Below, one piece after another: positions 43,108-51,727 of a stretch of 62,829 nucleotides of DNA (position 1 is the first letter of the stretch; every line of letters starts with the position of its first letter). This stretch comes from an uncultured Planctomycetaceae bacterium. GTDB taxonomy: Bacteria; Planctomycetota; Planctomycetia; Planctomycetales; Planctomycetaceae. The position numbers and the translations under genes are program-made. The notes under the pieces were generated by a model that did no database searches, was not told the origin of the DNA, and worked only from the letters and a program-made list of their open reading frames with translations. The stretch spans positions 1 to 62,829 of the forward strand of contig CAIOKE010000031.1 of assembly GCA_903858815.1 (NCBI GenBank). The letters run 5' to 3'.

Positions 43108-44661
43108 ATGCTCGGATCCCGCTCCACTGCAGTACCCACACCACTCTCAGTCCCTCTGGGACTGTTGCTGATCATTTGCTGCGTCGCAACCGGCTGCAAA
43201 ACCGGCGTCAGTCTCCACCAGAATGGGTTGCAGGCATGGCGTGCTGGTGATATTCGCACTTCCTCCAGTCGTCTGCAGAAAGCCGGCGGTCGCATCAAAT
43301 CTGAAAAAGAGCTGCTGCTGCTGGATCAGTCCATCATCGACCTCGCCAATGGTGAACCTCAGGTGGCCGAATCGCGCCTGCGGACAGCGCGTGACCGGCT
43401 GGAATATCTGCGGCAGAAAAATGGCATCGAACAGACGGCATCAATGCTGACGGACGCTCGCGCCATTGCGTGGTCGGGCCGCGAATTTGAACATGCCATG
43501 CTCGTCAACGTTGCCATGCTCTCCAGCCTTGTCAACGACGGGCAGGATGCATGGGCGTGGTCGCTGCAGGCCATGCAGACATCTCAGAAGCGTCGCCAGA
43601 CACTGATCGCTGCCGCAACCGGCAGTGCTCCGGAAAAATCGGGCCAGCCGGACAGCAAATCAGATGACTCCGGCAGGGTCAGACTGGCGGACGCCGAAAC
43701 CGCGGGAACTGTGCAGCAAGCCAGCTTCGCCGCGGCAACTCCACCTCGCATTACCGCAGAGACACTCGACCAGCCATTAGCTCTGTCGTCCTATCTCACA
43801 GCCATTGTCCATTCCGAAAAGCCCACGGAAGTCGCTGAGACTGACCTGGCGCTGCAGGATGTCAGACTCTGGAACCCTGGCTTCAGCACTGCCAGTGCTG
43901 GCAAAATGACTCCCATGGGAGTTCAGTGTCGCAAGGGACACGGTTCGCTGCATGTGATTGTGCTGGCCGGAGTTGCTCCGGAGTGGGTCTCGGAATCATG
44001 CGAACCAACTTCAGCCGCACTGCTGATCGCGGACCGCATTCTGTCAGCCCAAAGTAAACACAAACTGCCTCCAACTCTGGCCTCCGTCAAAATCGCCCGA
44101 CCTGCTTCGATCAATCATCGCGCGTCTGATCTGACACCCGGAGCCGCCATTGTGGGTGCCGGGCTGGGTACGGAACGCCGCCAGCTGGGATTCTCAACGA
44201 TCGTTGATCTGCAGGAAGTGGCAAGAGCTTCCTATCAGCAGGGACGTGACAAGGCCATTGCTGACGCAGTGGTACGTCGAGTCGTCAAGAAGGGTACCGT
44301 CGTTGCCGCAAAAGCGGTGACCAATCAGAGCTCGGACTGGAAAGTTGACCTCGCTATGTCAGCCGTCGGAGTCCTCTGGGAAGCGCTGGAAAAGCCCGAT
44401 ACGCGGTCGTGGAGCACTCTGCCGGGTGCCGTTCGCATCGCAGCGGAAGAGCTGCCGGCGGGAGAATACAATCTGGATCTCTGGACACGACCACTCAGCG
44501 AACGCTATCCGCTGCACGCACAGCCCGTGAAACTGCGAATTGAAGACGGTCGCAATACCTGTGTCCTGCTGACAGTGCCTGGTGATCGTATTCGCAGTGC
44601 GGTGCTGCTTGGTGGAGCTGACCGCAATATCCTGCTGCCAACGCAGAACGACCGGAACTGA
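43108..44661 (+). CDS. COG3014-like lipoprotein paired with the LpoB-like gene
   Basis: The 517-residue protein has a lipobox VATGC (Cys30). A helical TPR-like region (about 45-190) is followed by a low-complexity Ser/Asp/Ala linker and a C-terminal part with SLHVIVLAGVAP, GAAIVGAGLG, a KKGTVVAAKAV helix and DTRSWSTLPGAVRIAAEELP. The layout (TPR-like repeats, then a WSTLP-type segment near the end) matches COG3014 lipoproteins found next to LpoB in proteobacteria. It probably sits in a membrane facing away from the cytoplasm. The start is not certain: TTG at 43096 is in frame four codons earlier. Confidence 0.75.
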   Translation: MLGSRSTAVPTPLSVPLGLLLIICCVATGCKTGVSLHQNGLQAWRAGDIRTSSSRLQKAGGRIKSEKELLLLDQSIIDLANGEPQVAESRLRTARDRLEYLRQKNGIEQTASMLTDARAIAWSGREFEHAMLVNVAMLSSLVNDGQDAWAWSLQAMQTSQKRRQTLIAAATGSAPEKSGQPDSKSDDSGRVRLADAETAGTVQQASFAAATPPRITAETLDQPLALSSYLTAIVHSEKPTEVAETDLALQDVRLWNPGFSTASAGKMTPMGVQCRKGHGSLHVIVLAGVAPEWVSESCEPTSAALLIADRILSAQSKHKLPPTLASVKIARPASINHRASDLTPGAAIVGAGLGTERRQLGFSTIVDLQEVARASYQQGRDKAIADAVVRRVVKKGTVVAAKAVTNQSSDWKVDLAMSAVGVLWEALEKPDTRSWSTLPGAVRIAAEELPAGEYNLDLWTRPLSERYPLHAQPVKLRIEDGRNTCVLLTVPGDRIRSAVLLGGADRNILLPTQNDRN

Positions 44662-44778
44662 CGGCTGGCAGCAGTCTCTGACAATTGCATTTTCCCGCTC
44701 CTTCCGTAGACTCGGGACGTGATCGGTGCTCAGCCGACCCTGATTTCTGCTTCCGCCTTCCCACAAAGGTCCCACCCC

Positions 44779-46119
44779 ATGTCTCGCTCTCAGCAGTCCC
44801 GTCGCGGGTTTCTTTCCGGTACATCGGCCATGCTGGCGGCCGCTACCGCCTCGGCCGCCTTTCCGTGGTCCGGCAAAGTTTTCGCCAACAACATGGCCAA
44901 TGATCGTCCGCGAGTCGGCTGTATCGGCCTCGGCGGGATGGGCCGCGGCGATGCTCACGGACACCGCAGCTTCGGGGACATCGTGACACTTTGCGATGTC
45001 GATGAAAACCAGGCCGCAAAGGCGAACGAAGACCCGAATATCGGTGCTGGAAAAGCCGATCTCTGCACCGACTACCGCAAGGTCCTCGAACGCCCGGATA
45101 TTGATGTCGTCAGCATCGTGACTCCCGATCACTGGCACGTCAAAATTGCCATCGAAGCACTGATTGCCGGGAAACACGTCTTCTGTCAGAAACCACTCAC
45201 TCTGACGCTGGAAGAAAATCAGCTCATTCGCAACGCCTGTCGCAAGTACAACGACCGCGTCTTCTTCGTGGGAACTCAGCAGCGCAGCGATCAGGAGCGA
45301 TTTCTGCGAGCTGTCAATATGGTCCGCCGTGGTTTGATCGGTGACGTACAGAAAATTACTGTGGGTATCAATGGTGGTGATGTCGGTGGTCCGTTTCAGA
45401 AGTCCGATCCGCCAGCCGGACTCAACTGGGATATGTGGCTGGGCCAGGCACCGCAGGTCCCCTACATCAGGGAACGCTGTCACAATACGTTCCGCTGGTG
45501 GTACGAATACTCCGGCGGAAAATTCACTGACTGGGGCGCTCACCATGTGGATATTTCACTGTGGGCCGCCGGACTGGATCAGGAAGGCACCGGACCGCTG
45601 GAAGTTGACGGCACTGACGCTAAGCATCCGGTATCGTTCAGGGACGGCTACCCCGAACAGGATGACCGCTTCAATTCAGCACACGACTTCAATGTGATTG
45701 CTCGTTTTGCCAGTGGCATGGAAATGCACATTACAAGTCGAGGCGACAACGGCATTCTGTTCGAAGGCAGCAAAGGTCGGTTCTTCGTGAACCGAGGCAA
45801 AATTACAGGCCAGCCGATTGAAGAAAACATCGATCAGGGTCAGTTCGGTCCCGAACAGCTGCAGGAACTTTATAAAGGCAAGCCTTTCGAAGGTCACAAG
45901 AACAATTTCTATCGCTGTCTTGCCGAAGGTGGCCTGCCCGTCTCCGACGTGTACTCGCATATCCAGACAATGAACACCTGCCATCTCGCGGTGATTGCAG
46001 CGCGGCTGAACCGCGTCATCAAATGGGATGCGAAGGCCGAAAAGATCACTGGCGATGATCAGGCTGCTTCGTTCTTCGCCAGAACCCCACGGGCCGGCTT
46101 CGAAATTCCTCGAGTGTGA
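44779..46119 (+). CDS. Gfo/Idh/MocA-family oxidoreductase, Tat-exported
   Basis: The 446-residue protein has a twin-arginine leader (SRRGFLSGTSAMLAAATASA) and then a Rossmann domain with GCIGLGGMGRGD near residues 47-58. The family motifs are TPDHWHVKIAIEAL, the EKP-type motif read here as GKHVFCQKPLTLT, and RWWYEYSGGKFTDWGAHHVDI. It is an NAD(P)-dependent sugar or cyclitol oxidoreductase that is secreted with bound cofactor, as is usual for these planctomycete proteins. The QKP variant keeps the lysine. The substrate is unknown. Its stop overlaps or nearly touches the start of the small membrane-protein gene. Confidence 0.92.
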   Translation: MSRSQQSRRGFLSGTSAMLAAATASAAFPWSGKVFANNMANDRPRVGCIGLGGMGRGDAHGHRSFGDIVTLCDVDENQAAKANEDPNIGAGKADLCTDYRKVLERPDIDVVSIVTPDHWHVKIAIEALIAGKHVFCQKPLTLTLEENQLIRNACRKYNDRVFFVGTQQRSDQERFLRAVNMVRRGLIGDVQKITVGINGGDVGGPFQKSDPPAGLNWDMWLGQAPQVPYIRERCHNTFRWWYEYSGGKFTDWGAHHVDISLWAAGLDQEGTGPLEVDGTDAKHPVSFRDGYPEQDDRFNSAHDFNVIARFASGMEMHITSRGDNGILFEGSKGRFFVNRGKITGQPIEENIDQGQFGPEQLQELYKGKPFEGHKNNFYRCLAEGGLPVSDVYSHIQTMNTCHLAVIAARLNRVIKWDAKAEKITGDDQAASFFARTPRAGFEIPRV

Positions 46120-46127
46120 GTCGGTTC

Positions 46128-46712
46128 ATGGCAACAGGGTCCGCGGGGAAACCACGGCAGCAGACTGACCAGTCAGTCACAACTGTCGGAAATGCTCAGC
46201 CCGGTGACGTGATGTCACCGGGTCCGGACACTGCTGCTGCAGTTGCTGCTGCCGACATCACAAAAATCTATCCTCCGTGGATCGTCGTGTTCCTGGCAGC
46301 ATGGCTGGGCACCGTCGCCGGAGGTGTCTTGTTTGGATTCGCATGTGGCCTGATGCCCTTCTGGTTTCTCGGCCCGATGGCAACCATTACGGGGCTGTAC
46401 GGTGCCTTTATGGGGCTCCTGCTGACGACAATCGGCAGTCTCCCGATCTCACTGATTCTCACCGGGATCGTGCGACTGCTGCCCTCCCACAGACGAACTC
46501 GTGAAAACTATATCATTGCTGCAGTCAGCACTGGCTTCTGCACAGGTGTTGGCTGCTTCTCAGCTCTCTGGCAACTCAGCCCGCTCGCCCTGATCCCCGG
46601 TCTGCTTGGTGCCACGGGAGCCGGCCTCGCCACGCTGCTGTCCGCTCGTAACGAACTGATTGCACCCCCGGCGCCACCACCAGTTTCCACCTGGGGTGAT
46701 CTTGACGCCTGA
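46128..46712 (+). CDS. Small integral membrane protein of unknown function
   Basis: The 194-residue protein has a hydrophilic N-terminus (about 45 residues) and then four hydrophobic helices (near 50-75, 80-115, 125-150 and 155-170), ending in a Pro-rich tail. I do not recognise a family. It follows the oxidoreductase gene directly: a GTG at 46116 overlaps that stop codon (GTGTGA), and an ATG lies at 46128. I prefer the ATG, but coupled translation from the GTG is possible. Confidence 0.65.
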   Translation: MATGSAGKPRQQTDQSVTTVGNAQPGDVMSPGPDTAAAVAAADITKIYPPWIVVFLAAWLGTVAGGVLFGFACGLMPFWFLGPMATITGLYGAFMGLLLTTIGSLPISLILTGIVRLLPSHRRTRENYIIAAVSTGFCTGVGCFSALWQLSPLALIPGLLGATGAGLATLLSARNELIAPPAPPPVSTWGDLDA

Positions 46713-46745
46713 CCACTGACTACTGACCACTGATTACTGATCACC
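46711..46745. repeat. Five degenerate heptamer repeats, TGACCAC type
   Basis: Directly after the membrane-protein stop codon the sequence runs as degenerate 7-bp units: TGACCAC, TGACTAC, TGACCAC, TGATTAC, TGATCAC. Short heptameric repeats of this kind occur in intergenic DNA of several bacteria. No function can be assigned. Confidence 0.7.
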
Positions 46746-46908
46746 GAAAACTCACTCGCTTCTCTCTCGGCAGTATTCTCAGCCCGCACTTCCGCCGATA
46801 CTCTGTGAACAAGGCGGACAATTCCTGAAGACACCAGCAGTGACGACCGTCCCGAGTCTGTTGGTCACCAGTCGCTGCTCACGGACCCCGCCCCCCTCGG
46901 AGTCGATC

Positions 46909-49900
46909 ATGCGTCCGCAATTCGTCCTGTGCCTGCTGCTGACCCTGCAGGTCTCTGTCGGCAGCAGCCATCCAGCGACCGCTGACGATCCTGCCACAAT
47001 CGATTTCAATCGCGACGTGCGTCCGATTCTGTCCAATCATTGCTGGTCCTGTCATGGCCGCGACGAGTCATCGCGTAAAGCCGGTCTCAGACTGGACACT
47101 CGCGATGCCGCTCTGGCCACCGGAGACAGCGGTCGCCCTGCTGTTGTTCCCGGTCAGCACTCGGCCAGCGAACTGGTGCGGCGAATTCTGTCGCCTGATG
47201 CTGCTGAAGTCATGCCACCACCGGAATTGCAGAAACCGCTCACAGAACAGCAGCAGCGGATCCTGCAGCAGTGGATTCAGCAGGGCGCCGCCTACGCGGA
47301 ACACTGGGCTTTCATCCCTCCCCGGCGACCCGCTCTGCCGACCGTCAGAAATACAGACTGGCCCAGTAATGAACTCGATCTGTTCATTCTGCAGAAACTG
47401 GAACAGGCCGGCCTGCAGCCTGCACCTGCCGCACCACCACTGATGTGGCTCCGCCGCGCTGCACTGGATCTGACCGGGATTTCACCGTCTCCTGCCGAAC
47501 AACAGCAGTTCCTTGCAAACATCCCGGCTCTGGGTCTGAACGCCGCCAAAGCAGAGGCCGCCGATCGGATGCTGCAGTCCCCGCATTCGGCCGAACGACT
47601 TGCCATGCACTGGCTTGACGGAGCACGCTATGCCGATACCAACGGCTACAACAATGATGAAATGCGCACGATGTGGCCCTGGCGTGACTGGGTCATCAAT
47701 GCCTTTCAGTCAGGCATGCCGTGGGATCAGTTCCTTATTGAGCAGCTGGCCGGCGATCTGCTGCCGAATGCCACCATCAGTCAGAAAGTCGCCACCGGCT
47801 TCATCCGCAATCACGTGCTGACCACAGAAGGCGGCATTATTGAAGACGAATACCACTGGGAATATGTGGCGGATCGGATTCATACCACGTCAACTGTGTT
47901 CCTTGGTCTGTCTCTGCAGTGTGCTCGCTGTCACGATCACAAATACGATCCGTTTTCGCAGCGCGATTATTATCGGCTTGCCGGCTTCTTCAACAACGTG
48001 CCCGATCGAATTGTCTCCTACAGCCAGGGTCGCATGGCAGAACCGCTGCTGAAGGTTCCTTCACCAGCCCAGTCAGCCGAACTGGAACAGCTGGCTCGTC
48101 GTGAAACAGAGCTGCAGCAGTTGCTGGCGGGCCGCCAGTCGGCTGTCGCTGAGACCGCTGCCGACTGGGCAGCCGGACTTACCGAACAGCAGCTGGCCGA
48201 ACTGGAACTCTCCGGACTTGCTCACGCCTTTGCTCTCGATGAAACAGGTGCGGAATTCGCCGACAGTACCGGTCGATCTGCTCCGGCCACTCCGCATGGC
48301 ACTCCACAAAGTGTACCCGGTCATTCCGGCAACGCACTGCAGTTGAACGGCAGTCACTGGATTGCCGCTCCAGCCGTTGGTGACTTTGAAGCGGATCAGC
48401 CATTCACAGCATCGGCCTGGATTCGGACGGAGGCCGGTGCCGGAGGCACGGTGTTCAGTCGCATGGATGATGCGGCAGCCTATCGTGGCTACGACCTGAT
48501 CGTGGAAGGTGGTCGTCTGAATGCTCACTTCATTGACCATTGGCCCGATAAAGGCTGCAAAGTCTCTACTCAGGCCATCCTGAAACCGCAGCAGTGGCAC
48601 CACGTTGCACTGGTCTGGCAGGGAACTCGCCGCGCATCAGGGATTCGAATTTACGTTGACGGCGTACTGCAGCCGCTGCAGGTTGACAATGACGGAGAAG
48701 TCGCCGGATCGCTCAGGACCCCGCGCCCATTCCACATCGGACGCCGTTCCGGTTCCGTTCCCTTCACTGGAACGATTGATGACGTGCGAATCTTCAGCCG
48801 AGCGATTTCCGAGACGGATGCGCAGCGTCTGGCAGCCGGTACGGCGCTCGCCGGAATTCGTGATCTCGTACTCACCGCAAGGGCTGAACGCACTGCGGAA
48901 CAGCAGGCTGAACTGCAGCGCTTTTTTATTGATCATATCGATCCTGAAGCACGCAACTGGCGAACTGAACTGACGACCATCGGACCGCGTCGCGCAACCA
49001 TTGAACAGCAGATTCCTCAAACCATGGTGATGCAGGAGCAGTCACCGCGTCGTCCATCCTTTATTCTGCATCGCGGCCAGTACGACCAGCGAGGTGAACA
49101 GGTGACGGCCGGCATCCCGGCTGTCTTCGCCACAACCTCAACAGCCACCGCAGACGCCGCTCCACAACCTGAGCCAACACGTCTCGACTTCGCTCGCTGG
49201 CTGGTCAGCCCTCAGAATCCCCTGACGGCGCGCGTGGCCGTCAATCGCTGGTGGGAGTTGCTGTTCGGCTGTGGAATTGTGGAAACCACAGAAGACTTTG
49301 GCATTCAGGGAGCCCTGCCATCGCATCCGGAACTGCTGGACTGGCTGGCAGTGGAACTGCAGACTAATGGCTGGAATCAGCGAAGCCTGCTGAAACGCAT
49401 GGTCCTGTCAGCCACTTATGGCCAGACATCAGCAGTCAGCAGTGAACAACTTGAACGAGATCCGCGGAATCGGCTGCTGGCTCGCAGTGCCCGGCTGCGA
49501 CTCCCTGCGGAAATGCTGCGCGATAACGCGCTGGCGGCAGCCAGCCTGCTGAACCCGCTGATTGGCGGCCCCAGTGCCAAACCATGGCAGCCGGAAGGGT
49601 TGTGGGAAGATGTTTCTGTGGAGCGTCGGGAAAAGTATCAGCCCGATCCCGGGGACGGCATTTATCGCCGCAGCATGTACACATTCTGGAAACGGACCTG
49701 TCCGCCACCCGCGATGACCGTCTTTGATGCTCCCGATCGGGAAACCTGTCTCGTCCGACGTTCTCGTACAAATACCCCGTTGCAGGCACTGGTACTGCTG
49801 AACGACCCCACATTTGTGGAAGCAGCGCGCAGCCTTGCCGGGCGCGTTCTGCAGGATGCTGCGAAGGATCCAGCTCGTATCGAACTTGCATTCAACATCG

Positions 49901-50118
49901 TTCTTGCACGCCAGCCGGCGCCGGCAGAACGGGATGAACTGCTGCAATTGCTGGCTGCCGGTCGTCAGCACTTTGCTGCGGAACCTGCCGCTGCCGCTGA
50001 ACTGCGAAAAGTCGGACGCGCTGTTGTCGATCCTCGAATTCCTGATGCTGAACTGGCGGCGTGGAGCTCTGCCATGACGGTCCTCCTGAATCTTGACGAA
50101 GCGATTACTCGCCCCTGA
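46909..50118 (+). CDS. PSD1 cytochrome protein: CXXCH + DUF1549 + LamG-like + DUF1553
   Basis: The 1069-residue secreted protein has a signal peptide (about residues 1-25) and an N-terminal PSD1 cytochrome segment with CWSCH (45-49) and VMPPPELQKPLT. DUF1549 spans about 150-350 and contains CARCHDHKYDPFSQ. A LamG/concanavalin-like domain follows near 450-620 (NALQLNGSHWIAAPAVGDFE, VDGVLQPLQVDNDGEV) and DUF1553 near 755-1020. The LamG-like insertion suggests binding to a carbohydrate. A DUF1501 gene follows 21 bp downstream. The ATG at 46909 fits the signal peptide; upstream in-frame codons do not. Confidence 0.93.
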   Translation: MRPQFVLCLLLTLQVSVGSSHPATADDPATIDFNRDVRPILSNHCWSCHGRDESSRKAGLRLDTRDAALATGDSGRPAVVPGQHSASELVRRILSPDAAEVMPPPELQKPLTEQQQRILQQWIQQGAAYAEHWAFIPPRRPALPTVRNTDWPSNELDLFILQKLEQAGLQPAPAAPPLMWLRRAALDLTGISPSPAEQQQFLANIPALGLNAAKAEAADRMLQSPHSAERLAMHWLDGARYADTNGYNNDEMRTMWPWRDWVINAFQSGMPWDQFLIEQLAGDLLPNATISQKVATGFIRNHVLTTEGGIIEDEYHWEYVADRIHTTSTVFLGLSLQCARCHDHKYDPFSQRDYYRLAGFFNNVPDRIVSYSQGRMAEPLLKVPSPAQSAELEQLARRETELQQLLAGRQSAVAETAADWAAGLTEQQLAELELSGLAHAFALDETGAEFADSTGRSAPATPHGTPQSVPGHSGNALQLNGSHWIAAPAVGDFEADQPFTASAWIRTEAGAGGTVFSRMDDAAAYRGYDLIVEGGRLNAHFIDHWPDKGCKVSTQAILKPQQWHHVALVWQGTRRASGIRIYVDGVLQPLQVDNDGEVAGSLRTPRPFHIGRRSGSVPFTGTIDDVRIFSRAISETDAQRLAAGTALAGIRDLVLTARAERTAEQQAELQRFFIDHIDPEARNWRTELTTIGPRRATIEQQIPQTMVMQEQSPRRPSFILHRGQYDQRGEQVTAGIPAVFATTSTATADAAPQPEPTRLDFARWLVSPQNPLTARVAVNRWWELLFGCGIVETTEDFGIQGALPSHPELLDWLAVELQTNGWNQRSLLKRMVLSATYGQTSAVSSEQLERDPRNRLLARSARLRLPAEMLRDNALAAASLLNPLIGGPSAKPWQPEGLWEDVSVERREKYQPDPGDGIYRRSMYTFWKRTCPPPAMTVFDAPDRETCLVRRSRTNTPLQALVLLNDPTFVEAARSLAGRVLQDAAKDPARIELAFNIVLARQPAPAERDELLQLLAAGRQHFAAEPAAAAELRKVGRAVVDPRIPDAELAAWSSAMTVLLNLDEAITRP

Positions 50119-50139
50119 AGTCACTCCAATCCCCACCGG

Positions 50140-51558
50140 ATGCGGAAATCTCTCATGCTGAATGTCTCAGAAATCTGTCGACGAGCCTTCCTGCGACTGC
50201 CACCCGGCGCGGCCGCAGCTGCTGCTCTGCTGAATCCTGCCGCACAGGCTGCTGAAGCCTCACACTTTGCCCCGCGAGCCAAACGAGTTGTCTATCTGTT
50301 TCAGTCCGGTGGCCCGTCCCATCTGGAACTGCTCGATGAAAAACCGGGCCTCCGCAGACTCCACGGCTCTGAGCTGCCCGATTCCATCCGGCGCGGACAA
50401 CGCCTGACCGGAATGACATCCGGACAGAACAGCTTCCCCGTCATCGCTCCGAAGTTTGCCTATCGCACGTACGGCCAGAGCGGTCTGCGGATGAGCGAAC
50501 TCCTGCCGCATACCGGAAGTATTGCCGATCAGTTGTGTGTGATTCGTTCCATGCACACCGAAGCCATCAATCACGACCCGGCAATCACTCTGATCCAGAC
50601 CGGTTCACAGCAACCAGGTCGCCCAGCCCTTGGCGCATGGGCCAGTTACGGGCTGGGCAATGAAGCTGAAGATCTGCCGGCGTTTATCGTCATGATTTCT
50701 CATGGCAGTGGTCGCGATGCCAATCAGGGGCTGCTGGAACGATTATGGGGCAGCGGGTTTCTGCCCTCCAGTCATCAGGGTGTCAAACTCCGCGGCAGTG
50801 GTGATCCGGTGCTGTACCTTTCCGATCCACCGGGTATCAGTCGCGACTTTCGCCGCACCATGCTTAACAGTGTCCAGTCCCTGAATCAGCAGCATCTGCA
50901 GCAGTCGGGTGATCCGGAGATTGCCACTCGGATCGCGCAATACGAAATGGCCTTCCGCATGCAGGCCTCGGTCCCCGATCTGATTGATATGTCGCAGGAA
51001 TCAGAAGCCACATTTCAGATGTATGGTGACGAGGCGCGGAAGCCGGGAACTTTTGCTGCCAACTGCCTGCTGGCTCGACGACTGCTGGAACGTGGCGTGC
51101 GATTCGTCCAGCTGTTTCATCGCGGCTGGGACCAGCATGGAGGATTACCGTCAAATCTGCCGAAGCAGTGCCACGATATTGATCAGCCGCAGGCCGCACT
51201 GATCCGCGATCTGCAGCAGCGCGGCCTGCTGGAGGATACTCTGGTGGTCTGGGGTGGTGAATTCGGACGTACCGTATACGGTCAGGGTGGCCTGCAGGCC
51301 GATTATGGCCGTGATCATCATGGACGCTGTTTTTCTGTCTGGCTGGCCGGCGGCGGCATTCGTGGTGGCATGACACTGGGGCAGACCGACGACTACGGCT
51401 ACAATATTGAATCCGACCCCGTCCACATTCATGACCTGAATGCCACCATCCTGCAGTGCCTCGGGATGGATCATCAGCGGCTGACATACCGTTTTCAGGG
51501 ACGCGACTATCGACTGACGGATGTGCATGGAAATCCAGTAAAATCGATTCTTTCATAA
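50140..51558 (+). CDS. DUF1501 protein paired with the LamG-type PSD1 protein
   Basis: The 472-residue protein has a twin-arginine-like leader ([20 protein letters not shown]) and the DUF1501 motifs [16 protein letters not shown] near residue 55, GWDQHGG and [10 protein letters not shown], and it ends with a [16 protein letters not shown] tail. It is encoded 21 bp after the PSD1 gene and almost certainly cotranscribed. The family probably has an alkaline-phosphatase-like fold; the substrate is unknown. The ELLDEKP form differs from the DTFDPKP form of the other copies. Confidence 0.92.
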   Translation: MRKSLMLNVSEICRRAFLRLPPGAAAAAALLNPAAQAAEASHFAPRAKRVVYLFQSGGPSHLELLDEKPGLRRLHGSELPDSIRRGQRLTGMTSGQNSFPVIAPKFAYRTYGQSGLRMSELLPHTGSIADQLCVIRSMHTEAINHDPAITLIQTGSQQPGRPALGAWASYGLGNEAEDLPAFIVMISHGSGRDANQGLLERLWGSGFLPSSHQGVKLRGSGDPVLYLSDPPGISRDFRRTMLNSVQSLNQQHLQQSGDPEIATRIAQYEMAFRMQASVPDLIDMSQESEATFQMYGDEARKPGTFAANCLLARRLLERGVRFVQLFHRGWDQHGGLPSNLPKQCHDIDQPQAALIRDLQQRGLLEDTLVVWGGEFGRTVYGQGGLQADYGRDHHGRCFSVWLAGGGIRGGMTLGQTDDYGYNIESDPVHIHDLNATILQCLGMDHQRLTYRFQGRDYRLTDVHGNPVKSILS

Positions 51559-51727
51559 CTCCCGGAACCAGTAAACGCCGGACTTACCCTGCTTTTCCTG
51601 CATGACTCAGCCGGCTCGATCCGTCATACTTCACTGCTATGCCGACATCGTGCCCAGCCCGGTGTCAGCCCCGCCTCCCGTTCTTTCCCGGCCACTGGCC
51701 CGTGACAGTCCCCCCGTGGATGTTTCC

